NCBI GenBank assembly: GCA_025267735.1
Contig: CM046294.1
Coordinates: forward strand, 22,068,162 to 22,132,161
Direction of reading: 5' to 3'
From: Mactra quadrangularis
Lineage: Eukaryota; Mollusca; Bivalvia; Venerida; Mactridae
DNA: 64,000 nt
Shown here: positions 60,906 to 64,000 of the stretch, piece by piece
Position numbering within the stretch: the stretch's first letter is position 1
Layout: each line of letters starts with the position of its first letter
Position numbers and translations under genes: made by a program
Notes under the pieces: model-generated
What the model was told of the DNA's origin: nothing
Database searches by the model: none
Seen by the model: the letters and a program-made list of their open reading frames with translations, nothing else

Positions 60906-63900
60906 TCAGCCTTTGATTTAATGCTATCACCATAGGTCAGATCTTACACAGGACTTAATGGCTTTGTTGTGAGTCAGACTGTATGCGGGACATTTACTGT
61001 TGTCACCAGGGTTAGATAATCTCACTTATCTGACCCATTCTGAAATAAGATGCAATTTTTCAGTGTATAGTTTATGATAAATGTCACTCTAATTTTATAC
61101 ACCCATAGGTCTATTAATGTCCATTTGAATGTTTCTCTACATGCCATGTATTTATGTTCATTATCCTGACATTTCGTAGTGCTACATAGTGATTTCATAT
61201 GTGATGGTTTGTTACAAATTACAATGAAGACAATAAGGGCTAGTTAATAAGAGTTTCCCTGCTAGCTTGCAGCACTCTAGTTTCAGCACTTCATTTTCAC
61301 TTCAAAATTTTGAAAATAGAATCAGTACCTAATCTGATGAAATCTGCGTTGTAGGTATTAAACCAGTAGTGGACTGCAAGTCTGCCTTTTCAAAATAGAA
61401 ATAAAATAAGAAAAATCACAACAGCATTACTAAAATTGTAATCTTGGCAACATTATATGTTGCACTATTAAATACCGAGTGTAATATCAACTATTCATTT
61501 TCAAATTATTTGTGTATGGCTAGATAGAAAACAGAAGCCTATTTCTAGAAGTACATTCTAATTCGAAAATATGGGAAAGTGTTTAGTAGACAAATAATAT
61601 TTCTAATATACGAGTACAATTTGTAGATTAATTACAAGTTTTGATAAATATCTAGCAAATCTTTCTTGACAGTTTTGAATTATTATACACTGACTTCCTA
61701 AATGGAAAGGCTTGGTTATTTAAAAAAAATAAAAACCTCACTAATATAATGTATTACATGTAATTCATTCCATGACCAAATTTTTCCTACATGTTCAAAC
61801 TTCCCCACCCTTAAATTTAGTACACGTGTATTGAAACAAACAATGCAGATTATCGTGTAAATAAGTTAAGAGGATAAATATAAACAATATTTTATTATTC
61901 TAGGATTAAGATTAAGATAGTATTATTTGTAGCTTTAAAGATTGCATTGACTCTTAATGCGTTAATCTGTACTGTATAATCCTTCTTTCATTATAAGTGC
62001 TTGCCACATTCATTGGAAATCCCTCTTTCCTTCTCTGAGACAAATATGGAAGCATTTGTTTAAATATTCATGTTTAATATGATTTGGACCATATATTAAG
62101 GTGCGATAGAATCCCATAAAGGCATTAGGAAAATATGCTGGTTCCACATTTCTATCATTTGTATGTCCCGGTAGGTGATAAATTTAGTTCTGATGTGTAA
62201 CTGTAAAAGTTTCTGTTACTTTGCCATTTATTTCACAAATATAATTATGTTGTTAATATTGAAGTCTGTTGAGTTTATTGGTTTATGTATAATTTGATAT
62301 GTCTAAAATAACTCTTGCTCTTTGTTCTATAAACCTCATTCATTCCCTTCATTTGTCTGTTTTTAAAGACTATTTAACATTCCATCATCAAAAACAATTG
62401 CCCTCTAGCACAAGACTTGACAAAATTAAAATTTATCTAGATTTTTTCTACTTTGGAAACTAATGTCAATGCTTTCAATTTTAGTGACATCACTTGCATC
62501 AGTAGCGGAATCATGATACACTAAATTACATGCTTGGTGAAGCTACTGACAATGGCTGCTCTGTGACCATTCTGTAACTTCAGAAAGTATTCACTGAAAA
62601 GTGGTTTTGAATGGTATCATTTACATATGGTAGTGTCTTTTTCCAGGCCATTTTGCGACTGAAGTTCAGCTTTATTTCTCTCCCCATAAAGTATATACAA
62701 AATGTATTTATCCATTTCTCTGTAGCAAAGATCCCCTTTCCTTAACAATTTGTACAGATAATTTCATCTTTGTTGCTGTTTCTGCCTCTAAAAGGGTCCT
62801 GCTACTATTCACTTTTAGTGTACATGAACACTATAAAATCAGGAAACATCAAGGAACAGTCGTCTCTCTGCATCACATTATAAACTTATTCTTTGGATTC
62901 TTTTTTATATGCACTGGGAACTAAACAATAATTATATCCACCAACTTAAGTTCTTTTCATGTTTTTTGTTAGCTTTTCTAATTCATCATTCAGTTATCTT
63001 TTCTACTCCATGTCTGTCCGTCAAAACTGGTGATATATTTCTTACCTTTCAACTTGAGTTTAGTTTTGGCTGTCTTTACTTAACTTTTCATGTTATCTAG
63101 ACGTGGGCTTTACATAATGGTATAAATTAATCTTATCTTGGGGTAATTACACTAAATTAGCTCAGTCTGTTTTTCTTTTGAGAATTAAAGGGACTGTAGA
63201 CTTGATTTGGGAAGGTAATTTCAGTACAAAACCATTTGCATTGATTTTGGTTTAATTAGCTTCGATATTTAAAGTCAAATCTGTTGAGAGTAAAAATTTA
63301 ATTCAACAGACATGATTTTCTAAAAAATGCTGATACTGATTTTCAAAATAAAAAACTATTTATTGTATTTTGATTAGTAATAATACTTTAATGATGAGAT
63401 ATTAGCGAGTTAGATGGCATGTTGTAAACTAAAGCATTTTCATGTTCCACAAATCAGATTGTTACTGCTCAATCTACTTTCAATACTCATCTAGGGACCA
63501 AAAAATCCCTGTGAGGACCCTTTAATTTGTGATGACCAATCGTGACCCCTATTTATTCATGTATAGTGTTGATAATGAAGTTCATATTCTCACAAAGAAT
63601 AGAAGGAACTGGGTTCACATACTTCCCTTTCAATGTAAAGGTCACATTCAGGGTCTTTTTATCAATCAACTAGGGATGGGTCTCTCTGTGTGTTTTAAAA
63701 AGGGAAATAAAGGGCTATTTTTACTGTTTTGAAGTGTGTGATTTGAATGACTCTTCATTCATAGAAAAGTAGGTCAACAAAGGGGCTAATCTTAATTTTA
63801 AATAGTGCAACTCTATTCAAGGTTATTTTTGAGTTTATTTTAGTGTTGAAGAATGGCGCTGATAATTTTGTATGTCCAAACTACAGGATGCCAACTTGAT

Positions 63901-64000
63901 AAAATCATGAGATTTGAACTAAGTTTAGTCTTAGATTTATTACTTTGAGTTTGACACATAGTGGTTTGTATTGAGATATGCCAAACTTGTACTTTTAAAA

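Larger units (their letters stand above)
59436..64000 (+). other. SPEN: First intron of the Spen-like gene (runs off the window)
   Basis: At least 4.5 kb without a phase-compatible RRM1 continuation. It contains a copy of the 114-bp mobile element (60052-60163), a short hairpin at 60849-60905 and a TA-rich microsatellite near 60494-60512. The rest is AT-rich with no recognised feature. Confidence 0.6.

Noticed and set aside
1..64000. CRISPR arrays, rRNA, intact tRNA genes, retrotransposon or viral ORFs
   Set aside because: None found. tRNA-like matches are SINE heads without pairing acceptor arms, and no reverse transcriptase, integrase or transposase reading frame is visible.

Overview
The window is animal nuclear DNA. 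Genes are split into many short exons with canonical GT/AG junctions, introns are AT-rich and mostly 300-1500 bases, and the non-coding DNA is crowded with tRNA-derived SINEs and small terminal-inverted-repeat (TIR) elements. The gene set (SFT2D3-like, Spen-like, a very large modular adhesion-type receptor) and the repeat landscape fit a lophotrochozoan, most likely a bivalve mollusc. The mollusc call is inference; the exon structures below were joined by hand from phase-compatible splice sites.

Region 1 (1-40.5 kb, + strand) is the 3' part of one giant gene. I joined 54 exons between 505 and 39642. They total 8757 nt, every junction is phase-compatible, and they encode 2918 residues plus a stop. 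The start lies upstream of the window. The protein reads as a long ectodomain of fibronectin-III-like repeats (VDTTPP-type, DPESGI-type and IGTTPGG-type motifs), an unusual Cys-rich stretch, a basic RKRRKR furin-type site, cadherin-like and EGF modules, one transmembrane helix, and a cytoplasmic tail built from small exons. Four of the tail exons appear duplicated in tandem.

Region 2 (41.5-50.7 kb, + strand) is an SFT2D3-like vesicle-transport gene: six exons, 215 residues, the same length as human SFT2D3. Its first intron carries a nested transposon stack: a 2.3-kb TIR element with 9-bp target-site duplications, itself interrupted by a 737-bp TIR element and by a 114-bp element with a 13-bp duplication. 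A second copy of the 114-bp element lies at 60.05 kb.

Region 3 (51.7-53.6 kb, - strand) is a three-exon gene for a small secreted protein with eight cysteines (170 residues). It is flanked upstream by a cluster of CRE-like TGACGTCA sites.

Region 4 (59.2-64 kb, + strand) holds the promoter and first coding exon of a Spen/MSX2-interacting-protein homologue (start of RRM1), followed by an intron that runs off the window. I see no functional link between these genes. No prokaryotic features, CRISPR arrays or intact retroelement ORFs were seen.
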